Program-made: the position numbers and the translations under genes
The notes under the pieces: generated by a model
Database searches by the model: none
The model's input: only the letters and a program-made list of their open reading frames with translations
What the model was told of the DNA's origin: nothing
From: FEN-1191 sp964528845
GTDB lineage: Bacteria > Pseudomonadota > Gammaproteobacteria > Steroidobacterales > Steroidobacteraceae
DNA length: 64,000 nucleotides
NCBI GenBank assembly: GCA_964528845.1
Contig: CAZGVE010000007.1
Location: forward strand, 1 to 64,000
Direction: 5' to 3'
Shown: piece by piece, positions 45,455 through 53,797 of the stretch
How the letters are laid out: each line of letters starts with the position of its first letter
Position numbering within the stretch: the stretch's first letter is position 1

Positions 45455-46714
45455 CTAATTCGGCACGCGCCGGATGCGCGCGCCGAGCTGCGACAGCTTC
45501 TCCTCGATCGTCTCGTAACCGCGGTCGATATGGTAGATGCGTTCGATCTCGGTACGCCCTTCTGCGACCAGACCTGCCAGCACGAGGCTGGCCGAGGCCC
45601 GCAGGTCCGTCGCCATCACCGGAGCCGCCGTGAGCCGGCTCACACCACGGATGATCGCGGTGTTGCCTTCGAGCCGGATCTCGGCGCCCATACGCCGCAT
45701 CTCGAGCATGTGCATGAAGCGGTTCTCGAAGATGGTCTCGACCACCGTGCCGACGCCGTCGGCCACGGTATCGAGTGCCGCGAACTGTGCCTGCATATCA
45801 GTCGGGAACGCCGGATACGGCGCGGTGCGTACGTCCACGGCGCGCGGCCGTCGACCGCGCATGTCGACCTCGACCCAGTTCTCGCCGCACTCGACGCTCG
45901 CGCCGCTCTCGCGCAGCTTGCCGATCACGGCGTCGAGGTGCGCCGGACGGGCATTCTTGATGCGCACGTGACCCCCGGTGATCGCTCCGGCCACCAGGTA
46001 GGTGCCGCCCTCGATCCGGTCCGGCAGCACCTCGTAGTGCACGCCGCGCAGCTGTTCGACGCCCTGGATCACGATGCGGTCGGTGCCGGCACCGCTGATG
46101 CGCGCGCCCATCGCGACCAGGAAATGCGCCAGATCCACCACCTCGGGTTCGCGTGCGGCGTTCTCGAGCACGGTCTCGCCGTCGGCCAGCGTCGCGGCCA
46201 TCATCAGGTTCTCGGTGCCGGTGACGGTCACGGTCTCGAGCACCAGACGGGCGCCGTGCAGACGCGCGGCACGGGCGCGGATGTAACCGCCCTCGATGTG
46301 GATGTCCGCGCCCATCGCCTGCAGGCCGGCGACGTGGATGTTGACCGGACGTGCGCCGATGGCGCAACCGCCGGGGAGCGACACGTCGGCGCGGCCGAAG
46401 CGCGCGAGCAGCGGACCGAGCACGAGGATCGAGGCGCGCATGGTCTTGACCAGATCGTACGGGGCAAAATACTCGCGGATCGTGCCCGCATCGACCTCGA
46501 TGCGCATCCGCTCGTCGATGGTGACGGTCACGCCCATCTGGCCAAGCAGCTCGATCGTGGTGGTAACGTCCTGCAAATGGGGCACATTGCTGATGGTGAC
46601 CGGACCTTCGGCGAGCAGCGCGCCGGCGAGGATCGGCAGCGTGGCGTTCTTCGCGCCTGATATGCGAACCTCTCCCTCGAGCGGGATGCCGCCGGTTATC
46701 TGCAGCTTGTCCAC
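45455..46714 (-). CDS. murA: MurA, UDP-GlcNAc enolpyruvyltransferase
   Basis: This 419-residue enzyme catalyses the first step of peptidoglycan synthesis from phosphoenolpyruvate. The catalytic loop LPGGCAIGARPVNIHV contains Cys117, the residue alkylated by fosfomycin, so a fosfomycin-sensitive form is expected. ISGAKNATLPILAG (19-32) and the second-domain motif FPTDMQAQF are intact. The start is a GTG at 46714, matching the usual MDK N-terminus. It follows the BolA-type gene by nine bases, as in other gammaproteobacteria (yrbA-murA). Confidence 0.97.
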   Translation of the reverse strand: MDKLQITGGIPLEGEVRISGAKNATLPILAGALLAEGPVTISNVPHLQDVTTTIELLGQMGVTVTIDERMRIEVDAGTIREYFAPYDLVKTMRASILVLGPLLARFGRADVSLPGGCAIGARPVNIHVAGLQAMGADIHIEGGYIRARAARLHGARLVLETVTVTGTENLMMAATLADGETVLENAAREPEVVDLAHFLVAMGARISGAGTDRIVIQGVEQLRGVHYEVLPDRIEGGTYLVAGAITGGHVRIKNARPAHLDAVIGKLRESGASVECGENWVEVDMRGRRPRAVDVRTAPYPAFPTDMQAQFAALDTVADGVGTVVETIFENRFMHMLEMRRMGAEIRLEGNTAIIRGVSRLTAAPVMATDLRASASLVLAGLVAEGRTEIERIYHIDRGYETIEEKLSQLGARIRRVPN

Positions 46715-46723
46715 GGCGGCGCC

Positions 46724-46966
46724 TCAGCGGGTCCGTGCGGCCCACTCGGCCGGCGTGCACGCGTCGATCGAGAGCGCGTGGATCTGCTGCCCCACGCGCT
46801 CGCCGAGCGCCCGGTACACGAGCTGGTGACGCGCCACGGGGCGCAGGCCCTCGAAGGCGGCCGCAACCAGCAGCGCGTCGAAGTGGACGTTGTCCTCGGA
46901 GCGCACCTCGATGCGCGCATCGGGCAGCGCCGTGCGGATCAGGTCGGCGATCTCGGCTGGAGTCAT
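46724..46966 (-). CDS. ibaG: BolA-family protein, IbaG type
   Basis: This 80-residue protein has the class II KH-like fold of BolA, with the motif VHFDALLVAAAFEGLRPVARHQLVYRAL shortened here as HFDALLV and RHQLVY. The His in VHFD and the Cys in IDACTPAEW are candidate iron-sulfur ligands with a monothiol glutaredoxin. IbaG is the member that sits next to murA. The ATG at 46966 is chosen, with AAGGTGA eight bases upstream; a GTG at 46978 would add four residues. Confidence 0.9.
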   Translation of the reverse strand: MTPAEIADLIRTALPDARIEVRSEDNVHFDALLVAAAFEGLRPVARHQLVYRALGERVGQQIHALSIDACTPAEWAARTR

Positions 46967-47063
46967 GGTGGGCGTCACCTTCGGGCAGTCCTTGAGGGAC
47001 CTAAGGCGCTATTATGCGCATGCCGAGGGACCCATGAATAATGCCCCAGCCTCCCGGGGATCC

Positions 47064-48065
47064 ATGACGACCGATCCAGCCGACCTGCCGGCCGCGGACG
47101 CCGCGGCACTGCTGCGCAGCGCGCGCCGCACCTTCGAGATCGAGTCTGCCGCGCTTGCAGCGCTGCACTCGCGCCTCGACGAGGCCTTCGCGCGCGCGTG
47201 CCGGATCTGCCTCGCATGCCGCGGGCGCGTGGTCGTGACCGGGATGGGAAAGTCCGGGCACATTGCACGCAAGATTGCCGCGACGCTGGCGAGCACCGGT
47301 ACGCCTGCGTTCTTCCTGCACCCTGGCGAGGCCGGGCACGGCGATCTGGGCATGCTCACCCGGGGCGACGTGCTGCTCGCCGTGTCGAACTCGGGCGAGA
47401 CCGCGGAAGTGCTCGCTTTGCTCTCGCACGTCAAACGCCTGGGAGCGCTGCTGATCGCGCTGACCGGCGACGCACTGTCGACGCTCGGGCGTACCGCCGA
47501 TGCACACCTCAACGTCGCGGTGCCGCAGGAAGCCTGCCCGCACAATCTGGCGCCGACTGCGAGCACGACCGCAGCGCTGGTGATGGGCGATGCGCTGGCG
47601 GTCGCGCTGCTCGAGGCGCGTGGCTTCTCCGCCGAGGACTTTGCACGTTCGCACCCGGGCGGCGCGCTCGGCCGCCGCCTGCTGCTGCACGTCGCCGATG
47701 TGATGCGCACCGGTGAGCAGCTGCCGCGCGTCGCTCCGACCACGCCACTTGCCGAAGGTCTGCTCGAGATGACCCGCAAGGGCCTCGGGCTCACGGCGAT
47801 CGTGGACGCGCACGGGCAGGTGCTGGGCGTATTCACCGATGGCGACCTGCGGCGCGCGCTCGACCGCCGCGTCGACCTGCATGCCTCCACGATGGCGCAG
47901 GTCATGACCAGCGGCGGCCGCACGGTCCGGGCTTCCGAGCTGGCCGCGACTGCGGCCGCATTGATGGAAACCCATCGCGTAACCGCCTTGCTGGTGACCG
48001 ACGAGTCCCAGCAACTGATCGGAGCACTCAACGTGCATGATCTGATGCGTGCGGGTGTCGTTTGA
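47064..48065 (+). CDS. kdsD: KdsD, D-arabinose 5-phosphate isomerase
   Basis: This 333-residue enzyme makes arabinose 5-phosphate from ribulose 5-phosphate for Kdo synthesis. The SIS domain (about 35-180) has VVTGMGKSGHIARKIAATL and HPGEAGHGDLGM; two CBS domains follow (about 205-330) with VFTDGDLRRALDR. SNSGETAE is the sugar-phosphate site. ATG codons at 47034 and 47064 are both possible; the later gives the usual family length. It overlaps kdsC in TTGA. Confidence 0.95.
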   Translation: MTTDPADLPAADAAALLRSARRTFEIESAALAALHSRLDEAFARACRICLACRGRVVVTGMGKSGHIARKIAATLASTGTPAFFLHPGEAGHGDLGMLTRGDVLLAVSNSGETAEVLALLSHVKRLGALLIALTGDALSTLGRTADAHLNVAVPQEACPHNLAPTASTTAALVMGDALAVALLEARGFSAEDFARSHPGGALGRRLLLHVADVMRTGEQLPRVAPTTPLAEGLLEMTRKGLGLTAIVDAHGQVLGVFTDGDLRRALDRRVDLHASTMAQVMTSGGRTVRASELAATAAALMETHRVTALLVTDESQQLIGALNVHDLMRAGVV

Positions 48066-48583
48066 GCCGCGCCCGCCAGCCGCGCACGCGCGCCGCCACG
48101 CTGTCACGGATGCGCCTGCTCGTGCTCGACGTCGACGGCGTGCTGACCGATGGCCGGCTGCTCTATGGCGAGCGGGGGGAGATCGGGAAGTCCTTCCACG
48201 TGCGCGATGGCCACGGCATTCGCGTGCTGCAGGATGCCGGCGTCGAGGTCGCGGTGATCTCCGGACGGCGCTCGCTGGCCGTGCAGCGGCGCTGCCGGGA
48301 GCTCGGGATCCGGCACGTGAGCCAGGGAGTCGCCGACAAGGGCGCGGCCCTCGAAGCGCTGCTCGGTGCGCTGGGGGTCGAGGCGCGCCACTGCATCTGC
48401 GTCGGCGACGACGCGCCCGACGTGCCGATGCTGCGACGGGCGGGATTGGCCGTCGCCGTGGCCGACGCGCATGCGTCGGCGCTCGCCGTGGCGCACCGGC
48501 GGACGCGCCTGCCCGGCGGAGCCGGTGCGGTGCGGGAAGTGTGCGACTGGCTGCTGGCGGCTCGTGGCCACGCCACGTCATGA
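48062..48583 (+). CDS. kdsC: KdsC, Kdo-8-phosphate phosphatase
   Basis: This 173-residue HAD-family enzyme removes phosphate from Kdo 8-phosphate. The nucleophile motif is LVLDVDGVLTDG (about 20-31); the Ser/Thr motif VISGRRS and GDDAPDVPML complete the site. The start is TTG at 48062, in a TTGA overlap with the kdsD stop; the first 16 residues are basic and not conserved, so an internal Met at 17 is an alternative. It overlaps lptC in ATGA. Confidence 0.94.
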   Translation: MSRARQPRTRAATLSRMRLLVLDVDGVLTDGRLLYGERGEIGKSFHVRDGHGIRVLQDAGVEVAVISGRRSLAVQRRCRELGIRHVSQGVADKGAALEALLGALGVEARHCICVGDDAPDVPMLRRAGLAVAVADAHASALAVAHRRTRLPGGAGAVREVCDWLLAARGHATS

Positions 48584-49143
48584 TCACGCGCTTCGTGCTG
48601 GCGGCGCTCATGCTCGGAACGCTGATTGCATTGCTGTACTTCAAGGAATCGGACAACGGCGCGGCAGGTGAGGGTGCGGGCACGGACAGCGCGGCCACTG
48701 AACCCGGCTTTGCCGCGTTGCATGCCGAGCTGATCGAGACCGGCGAGGACGGACTGGCGCTCTACCGGCTGCGCGCCGACCGTATGGAACAGCCGCAGCC
48801 GCAGGGAACGATCTTCCTGAGCGCACCGCAGCTCGATTACCAGCCCGAGGCCGGCAACCACTGGACCCTGCGCGCGCAGCGCGGACAACTGCCGCAGGAT
48901 GCGCGCACGGCCGAGCTCTCCGGCATGGTGCACGGGGAAGGCCGGCCCGAGGGCTCCGAGGTCCTGCTGCGCTTCGATACCGACGACCTGCGGCTCGACA
49001 TGGCCGCCAACGTCGCGACCTCCGACGCAGACGTGAGCGTGGAGTGGGCTGGTGACCGATTGCTCGGTCGCGGCATGAGCGCGGATTTGGACGGCTACAG
49101 GCTGCAGTTGCAGGCGGACGTGCATGGCGCGATCACACACTGA
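48580..49143 (+). CDS. lptC: LptC, lipopolysaccharide transport bridge protein
   Basis: This 187-residue bitopic protein takes lipopolysaccharide from LptB2FG and hands it to LptA. One N-terminal transmembrane helix (about 4-21) is followed by an acidic/Gly linker and a beta-jellyroll domain with PQGTIFLSAPQLDYQPE and WTLRAQRGQLPQDART. The ATG at 48580 overlaps the kdsC stop in ATGA. Sequence conservation in this family is low, so position supports the call as much as motifs do. Confidence 0.92.
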   Translation: MITRFVLAALMLGTLIALLYFKESDNGAAGEGAGTDSAATEPGFAALHAELIETGEDGLALYRLRADRMEQPQPQGTIFLSAPQLDYQPEAGNHWTLRAQRGQLPQDARTAELSGMVHGEGRPEGSEVLLRFDTDDLRLDMAANVATSDADVSVEWAGDRLLGRGMSADLDGYRLQLQADVHGAITH

Positions 49144-49144
49144 G

Positions 49145-49816
49145 ATGCTGCGCGTGGCACTGCTGGGCATTGCGCTGGCTGGGTGCGACGGGGCGTATGG
49201 CGCGGATGCCGCCGCCCCGCCCGCCGCCGCCGCCGCCGCCCCGGCTGCCGATGCGTGCGCCGAACCGCTCTGCTACACGGCCTCGAGCCTCGAGGCGGAG
49301 CGCAATCACATCATCCTGCATGACCTCAGCCTCGTGGACAGCACGCATGGCCGGGTGCACATCAGTGCCGATCGAGCCGAGGCTTCCGGACTCGACCTGG
49401 CGAGCAGCCAGTGGGTACTCACCGGAAATGTGCACGTCGAAATGGACCAGAGCGCGGGCCAGCACAACGAGCTGCACGCGGACACGGCGACGGTGCAATT
49501 CGCGAACAAGCACGTTGCGATGATGACCGCCAGCGGCGAGCCGGCGGAATTCGCGCGCACGATCGACCGCAGTCGCGAGCAGGCGCGCGGGCACGCCCGG
49601 TCCATCCGCTTCGACGTGGACCGCAACCTGCTGCAGCTCGACGGCGACAGCTGGCTCAGCGATGGCTGCCGCGAGATCCGGGCACCGCACATCGACTACG
49701 ACGTCACGCGCCAGCGCGTGCAGGCGGCAGCGGGCGGCGATCCGTCCCAGGTGCGCGGCACGATCCGAACCGACGCGGGCGCGCAGTGCGCCCCGGAGGC
49801 GGGTGCACGGCCGTGA
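49145..49816 (+). CDS. lptA: LptA, periplasmic lipopolysaccharide transport protein
   Basis: This 223-residue protein forms part of the periplasmic bridge between LptC and LptD. The OstA-type beta domain runs about 60-200 (NHIILHDLSLVDSTHGRVHI, GNVHVEMDQ and an ending with AAGGDPSQVRGTIR). Unusually, the signal sequence contains LAGC with Cys14 followed by Asp, which reads as a lipobox with an inner-membrane retention residue; the normal LptA is not lipidated. An Ala/Pro tract follows (about 24-40). An ATG at 49124 is an alternative start. It overlaps lptB in GTGA. Confidence 0.9.
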   Translation: MLRVALLGIALAGCDGAYGADAAAPPAAAAAAPAADACAEPLCYTASSLEAERNHIILHDLSLVDSTHGRVHISADRAEASGLDLASSQWVLTGNVHVEMDQSAGQHNELHADTATVQFANKHVAMMTASGEPAEFARTIDRSREQARGHARSIRFDVDRNLLQLDGDSWLSDGCREIRAPHIDYDVTRQRVQAAAGGDPSQVRGTIRTDAGAQCAPEAGARP

Positions 49817-50538
49817 CGCTGCTCCAGGCGCGCTCACTGCAGAAGTCCTATCGCTCGCGCCAGGTCGTGCGCGACCTGTCGCTCGAGGTCGCCACCGGCG
49901 AAGTAGTAGGTCTGCTCGGGCCGAACGGCGCGGGCAAGACGACAGCCTTCTACATGATCGTCGGGCTGATTCCCGCCGACGGCGGCTCGATCCTGCTCGA
50001 TGAGCGCGATCTCACTGCCCTCAGCATTGACCAGCGCGCGCGCCTCGGCATCGGCTACCTGCCGCAGGAGGCTTCCGTTTTCCGCAAGCTCTCGGTCGCC
50101 GACAACATCATGGCGGTACTCGAACTGCGCCGGGACCTCGACCGTCTGGAGCGCGAACGACGTCTGGAGGAGCTGCTGACCGAGCTGCGCATTGCGTCGG
50201 TGCGCGACACCCGTGGCCTGGCGCTCTCGGGCGGTGAGCGGCGCCGCGTCGAAATCGCACGTGCGCTCGCCGCCGAACCACGGTTCATGCTGCTGGACGA
50301 GCCCTTCGCGGGCGTCGATCCGCTGTCGGTACTCGATATCCAGCGCATCATTCGAGAGCTGGCCGGCCGCGGCATCGGCGTGCTGATCACCGACCACAAT
50401 GTGCGGGAAACCCTCGGCGTCTGCAGTCGCGCGTATATCGTGGACCGCGGCCTCGTCATCGCTTCGGGGACCGCGGAGCAGGTCCTTGCCAACGCCCAAG
50501 TCCGTGAGGTGTACTTGGGGCAGACGTTTCGCCTGTGA
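49813..50538 (+). CDS. lptB: LptB, ATPase of the lipopolysaccharide exporter
   Basis: This 241-residue ABC ATPase powers LptFG. Walker A GPNGAGKT (36-43), the signature LSGGERRRVEIARAL, Walker B FMLLDEPFAGVDP and the switch His in ITDHNVRETL are all intact. GYLPQEASVFRKLSV is the LptB-type Q loop. The start is a GTG at 49813 overlapping the lptA stop. An 85-base gap then precedes rpoN. Confidence 0.97.
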   Translation: MTLLQARSLQKSYRSRQVVRDLSLEVATGEVVGLLGPNGAGKTTAFYMIVGLIPADGGSILLDERDLTALSIDQRARLGIGYLPQEASVFRKLSVADNIMAVLELRRDLDRLERERRLEELLTELRIASVRDTRGLALSGGERRRVEIARALAAEPRFMLLDEPFAGVDPLSVLDIQRIIRELAGRGIGVLITDHNVRETLGVCSRAYIVDRGLVIASGTAEQVLANAQVREVYLGQTFRL

Positions 50539-50623
50539 CAGACCGGAGTTGCCCTGTTAGTTCTTCTAAATCATAGACTTAAGAGATGTGCCGCGGCATG
50601 GCGACCGGGCGCGGGCACGATTC

Positions 50624-52051
50624 ATGCTTAAGCCTTCCCTTCAGCTGCGCCTCGGCCAGCAACTCACGATGACGCCGCAGCTGCAGCAGGCGATCCGTCT
50701 GCTGCAGCTCCCGACCATCGAGCTGCAGGCCCATATCCGCGAGCTGCTCGAGACCAATGTGATGCTCGAGCAGGACGAAGACTCGGAAAGCGGTACCTAC
50801 GAGCAGCTCCCCGGCGCGGAGACAGCGGCGGAGACGGCAGCCACGCCCGAGGAGCCTCCCGTGGACGTCGTCGACGACGGCTGGGGCGACCAGTCGGTGG
50901 GTCCGGCCGAGAATCCGTGGAGCGGCGGCGATGACGACCGGCAACAGGAGTTCGCCGACTCCGCCGGCCAGTCGCTGCGCGATCACCTGATCTGGCAGCT
51001 CGAGATGGCGCGACTGGGGTCGCGCGAGCTCGCGATCGGACGCGCCGTCATCGATGCCATCAACGACGACGGCTACCTGAGCGAGCCGCTCGATGTGATC
51101 GGCGCGAGCCTGAAGCCCGATATCGATCCGAGCGTCGAAGAAGTCGAGCGTGTGCTGGCGATCGTCCAGCTGCTCGATCCGGCCGGCGTCGGCGCCCGTT
51201 CCGTCAGCGAGTGCCTGCTGCTGCAGCTCGACCAGCTCGAGCCCGCGACCCCGGGCCTGGCAGCGGCCAAGATCATCGCGCGCCACCATCTCGAGCTGCT
51301 GGCCGAGCGTGAGCTCACCGCATTGCGGCGCGAGCTGCGCATCCCGGATGAGGATTTCCACAGCGCGGTGGCGCTGGTGCGCGGCTGCCAGCCGCGGCCG
51401 GGATCCGTGATCAGCGGTGCCGCGGCGGAATACGTGGTGCCCGACGTGTTCGTGCGCCGCACTCCGCGCGGCTGGTCGGTCGAGATCAATTCCGCGACGC
51501 TGCCGAGGGTGCGCCTGAACCAGGGCTACGCCAATCTCGTCGGGCGCAGCAGCACGCACGCCACGATGCGTGCGCAGCTGCAGGAGGCACGCTGGCTGCT
51601 CAAGAGCCTCGAGATCCGCAACGACACGTTGACACGCGTGGCGCGCTCGATCGTGGAGCGGCAGACCGAGTTCCTCGAACACGGCGAGGAGCGCATGCGC
51701 CCGATGATCCTCCGGGACATCGCCGAGGCGATCAGCATGCACGAATCGACCGTCTCGCGCGTCACCTCGGGCAAATACATGCACACGCCGCGCGGCGTGT
51801 TCGAGCTGCGCTATTTCTTCTCGAGCCAGGTCGAGGGCAGCGACGGCTCGGGCACATCCTCGACCGCGATCCGCGCCAAGATCCGCAAGCTGATCCGCGA
51901 CGAGGACCCGGTAGCGCCCCTGAGCGACAGCCGCATCGCGGAGATCCTGTCCGGGGAAGGCATTCCGGTGGCACGGCGCACCGTGGCCAAGTACCGCGAA
52001 ACGATGGGACTCGCCCCGTCGAACGAACGCAAACGGGTCAATGGCAAGTGA
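50624..52051 (+). CDS. rpoN: RpoN, sigma-54 factor
   Basis: This 475-residue factor directs RNA polymerase to -24/-12 promoters and needs AAA+ activators such as PilR. Region I has QLRLGQQLTMTPQLQQAIRLL, the activator-sensing segment. An acidic region II (about 45-110) follows, then the core-binding domain, a helix-turn-helix with HESTVSRVTSGKYMHTP, and the RpoN box ARRTVAKYRE near the C-terminus, which reads the -24 element. The ATG at 50624 directly precedes region I. The short A/T-rich gap upstream may hold a promoter, but no good hexamers were seen. Confidence 0.97.
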   Translation: MLKPSLQLRLGQQLTMTPQLQQAIRLLQLPTIELQAHIRELLETNVMLEQDEDSESGTYEQLPGAETAAETAATPEEPPVDVVDDGWGDQSVGPAENPWSGGDDDRQQEFADSAGQSLRDHLIWQLEMARLGSRELAIGRAVIDAINDDGYLSEPLDVIGASLKPDIDPSVEEVERVLAIVQLLDPAGVGARSVSECLLLQLDQLEPATPGLAAAKIIARHHLELLAERELTALRRELRIPDEDFHSAVALVRGCQPRPGSVISGAAAEYVVPDVFVRRTPRGWSVEINSATLPRVRLNQGYANLVGRSSTHATMRAQLQEARWLLKSLEIRNDTLTRVARSIVERQTEFLEHGEERMRPMILRDIAEAISMHESTVSRVTSGKYMHTPRGVFELRYFFSSQVEGSDGSGTSSTAIRAKIRKLIRDEDPVAPLSDSRIAEILSGEGIPVARRTVAKYRETMGLAPSNERKRVNGK

Positions 52052-52100
52052 CGCCACGGCGCCACGCAGTTCATCCGCAATTCATCAAGGAGACGGGGCT

Positions 52101-52421
52101 ATGCAACTGAGCGTCACCGGACATCATGTCGAGATCACCGCCGCGCTGCGCGCCTACGTCGAGAAAAAACTCGAGCGCATCCTGCGCCACTTCGACCACG
52201 TCATCGACACGCATTTCGTGCTCACCGTCGAGAAGCTGCTGCACCGTGCCGAGGCAACGCTGCACGTACGGGGCGAGACCATTCATGCGCTCGCGACCGA
52301 CGGCAACATGTATGCCGCCATCGATTCACTGGCCGACAAGCTCGAACGCCGCGTGCGCAAGCACAAGGAGAAGCTGACAGATCACCACGCGGGGCAGGCG
52401 CAGAAAAGCGCCCGCCCTTGA
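52101..52421 (+). CDS. hpf: HPF, ribosome hibernation-promoting factor (short form)
   Basis: This 106-residue protein has the YfiA-type fold (MQLSVTGHHVEITAALRAYV, then ALATDGNMYAAIDSLADKLERRVRKHKEK). The short form acts with RMF to make 100S ribosomes in stationary phase. An AAGGAG sequence ten bases before the ATG at 52101 is one of the best ribosome sites in the window. The gene follows rpoN by 49 bases. The ptsN gene, usually next in this cluster, is absent. Confidence 0.95.
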   Translation: MQLSVTGHHVEITAALRAYVEKKLERILRHFDHVIDTHFVLTVEKLLHRAEATLHVRGETIHALATDGNMYAAIDSLADKLERRVRKHKEKLTDHHAGQAQKSARP

Positions 52422-52459
52422 GGCTTCAGGCTTAAAGGCGGGCGGCGGCGCACGCAGCC

Positions 52460-53344
52460 TTGCGACTGATCTTCCTGAGCGGCCTGTCGGGGTCCGGCAA
52501 GAGCGTGGCGCTGCACATGCTCGAGGATCTCGATTTCTACTGCATCGACAATATCCCGGCCGCGCTGCTGCGCACGTTCATCTCCCACACGGTGCGCAGC
52601 GCGTCGCCGGTCTACCAGCGCACCGCCGTGGGCATCGATGCCCGCAACCCCGATGACGAAATCGCGACCGTGCCGATGCTGCTCGCCGAGCTGCGGCGCA
52701 GCGGCATCGAGTGCGAACTGCTGTTCCTGGTCGCGGGCGACGAGGAGCTGCTGCGCCGCTTCGCCGAAACGCGGCGCAGGCATCCGCTGAGCCGCCAGGG
52801 GGAGAGCCTGCACGAGGCGATAGCGATCGAGCGCGCGCTGCTCGAACCGCTGATCAACGCTGCCGATCTCGTGGTCGACACCTCGCGCATGGGCGTGCAT
52901 GAACTGCGCGAGCTGATCCATCGCCGGGTCGGCGAGCGCCGCCGCGACCAGATGTCGCTGTTGTGCGAGTCCTTCGGCTTCAAATATGGCATTCCGGGCG
53001 ATGCCGATTTCGTGTTCGATGCACGCTCGCTGCCCAATCCGTACTGGGAGCAGGGCCTGCGTCCTCTTACCGGGCGTGATCCGGCGGTAGTGCATTTCCT
53101 GGAGGCCCAGCCCGCGGTCCGGCGTTTCATCGAGGACGTCGCCACGTTCATCGAGTCGCGCATCCCCGAACACCAGGCCGCCGGCCGCCTATACCTGACG
53201 ATCGCGATCGGCTGTACCGGCGGCCAGCACCGCTCGGTCTTCATCGCTGAACGGCTCGCCGCGCGACTCGCGAACCAGTGGCCGAAGGTATCGGTGCGCC
53301 ACGCCGCGCTTCCCGACACGGCCGTTTCCCCCGCCACTTCCTGA
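52460..53344 (+). CDS. rapZ: RapZ, P-loop RNA-binding regulator
   Basis: This 294-residue protein has Walker A GLSGSGKS at 8-15 and DNIPAALL after it. The C-terminal half contains SFGFKYGIPGDADFVFDARSLPNPYW and IGCTGGQHRSV, the RapZ signature. In E. coli RapZ controls GlmS synthesis through the small RNA GlmZ and so couples sugar-nucleotide supply to envelope synthesis. The start is a TTG at 52460 without a strong ribosome site. It lies 38 bases from hpf; ptsN and hprK, often between them, are not here. Confidence 0.94.
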   Translation: MRLIFLSGLSGSGKSVALHMLEDLDFYCIDNIPAALLRTFISHTVRSASPVYQRTAVGIDARNPDDEIATVPMLLAELRRSGIECELLFLVAGDEELLRRFAETRRRHPLSRQGESLHEAIAIERALLEPLINAADLVVDTSRMGVHELRELIHRRVGERRRDQMSLLCESFGFKYGIPGDADFVFDARSLPNPYWEQGLRPLTGRDPAVVHFLEAQPAVRRFIEDVATFIESRIPEHQAAGRLYLTIAIGCTGGQHRSVFIAERLAARLANQWPKVSVRHAALPDTAVSPATS

Positions 53345-53354
53345 TCGCTGCGGC

Positions 53355-53732
53355 TCAGCCGCCCGAGCGCTTCGGACTGAAACCTCGGTGCGTCAGCTCC
53401 TGCACGATGCGGTCGCGGTGCTCACCCTGGATCTCGATCGCGCCGGCGCGCACCGTTCCGCCGCTGCCGCAATGACGCTTGAGCTCGGCCGCGAGCGCCT
53501 CGAGCTCAAGGGGCGCGAGCGGCAGTCCCGTGATCACGGTGACTCCTTTGCCGGCGCGGCCCTGGGTCGCGCGGCCGACCCGCACCGGCGCGCCGGCCGG
53601 CGTGGCCATGCGCTGCGCGGTACCGACGCGCCCGCGGCAGGCACACTGTGCGATCGGACGCCGGCAACCTGCGCACTGGCGGCCCGAACCCGTGCTGTAG
53701 ACGATTCGCGCGCCCTGGTCCTTCGGAGTCAT
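53355..53732 (-). CDS. yciH: YciH/SUI1-family translation factor
   Basis: This 125-residue protein resembles eukaryotic eIF1. The SUI1 domain spans about 45-120 (GRAGKGVTVITGLPL, then HCGSGGTVRAGAIEIQGEHRDRI). An N-terminal Cys cluster (QCAGCRRPIAQCAC) looks like a small metal site and is seen in many bacterial homologues. In E. coli YciH has been linked to translation initiation under stress. The ATG at 53732 precedes VYSTGSG. The gene ends ten bases from rapZ on the opposite strand. Confidence 0.9.
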   Translation of the reverse strand: MTPKDQGARIVYSTGSGRQCAGCRRPIAQCACRGRVGTAQRMATPAGAPVRVGRATQGRAGKGVTVITGLPLAPLELEALAAELKRHCGSGGTVRAGAIEIQGEHRDRIVQELTHRGFSPKRSGG

Positions 53733-53760
53733 CGATGGATAGTGCGCTAAGATGCGCGCC

Positions 53761-53782
53761 CCAGTCACCAGTTAGAGACTGG
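53761..53782 (+). repeat. Inverted repeat before the metallo-beta-lactamase-fold gene
   Basis: CCAGTC and GACTGG are separated by ten bases, directly upstream of the ribosome site of the next gene. A regulator-binding or leader-hairpin role is possible but unproven. Confidence 0.35.
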
Positions 53783-53797
53783 AACGGGAGTCGCACG

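Noticed and set aside
46979..47033. Promoters in the ibaG-kdsD divergent gap
   Set aside because: A TATTAT/CATAATA core is present on both strands, but no -35 stands at 16-18 bases on either side.
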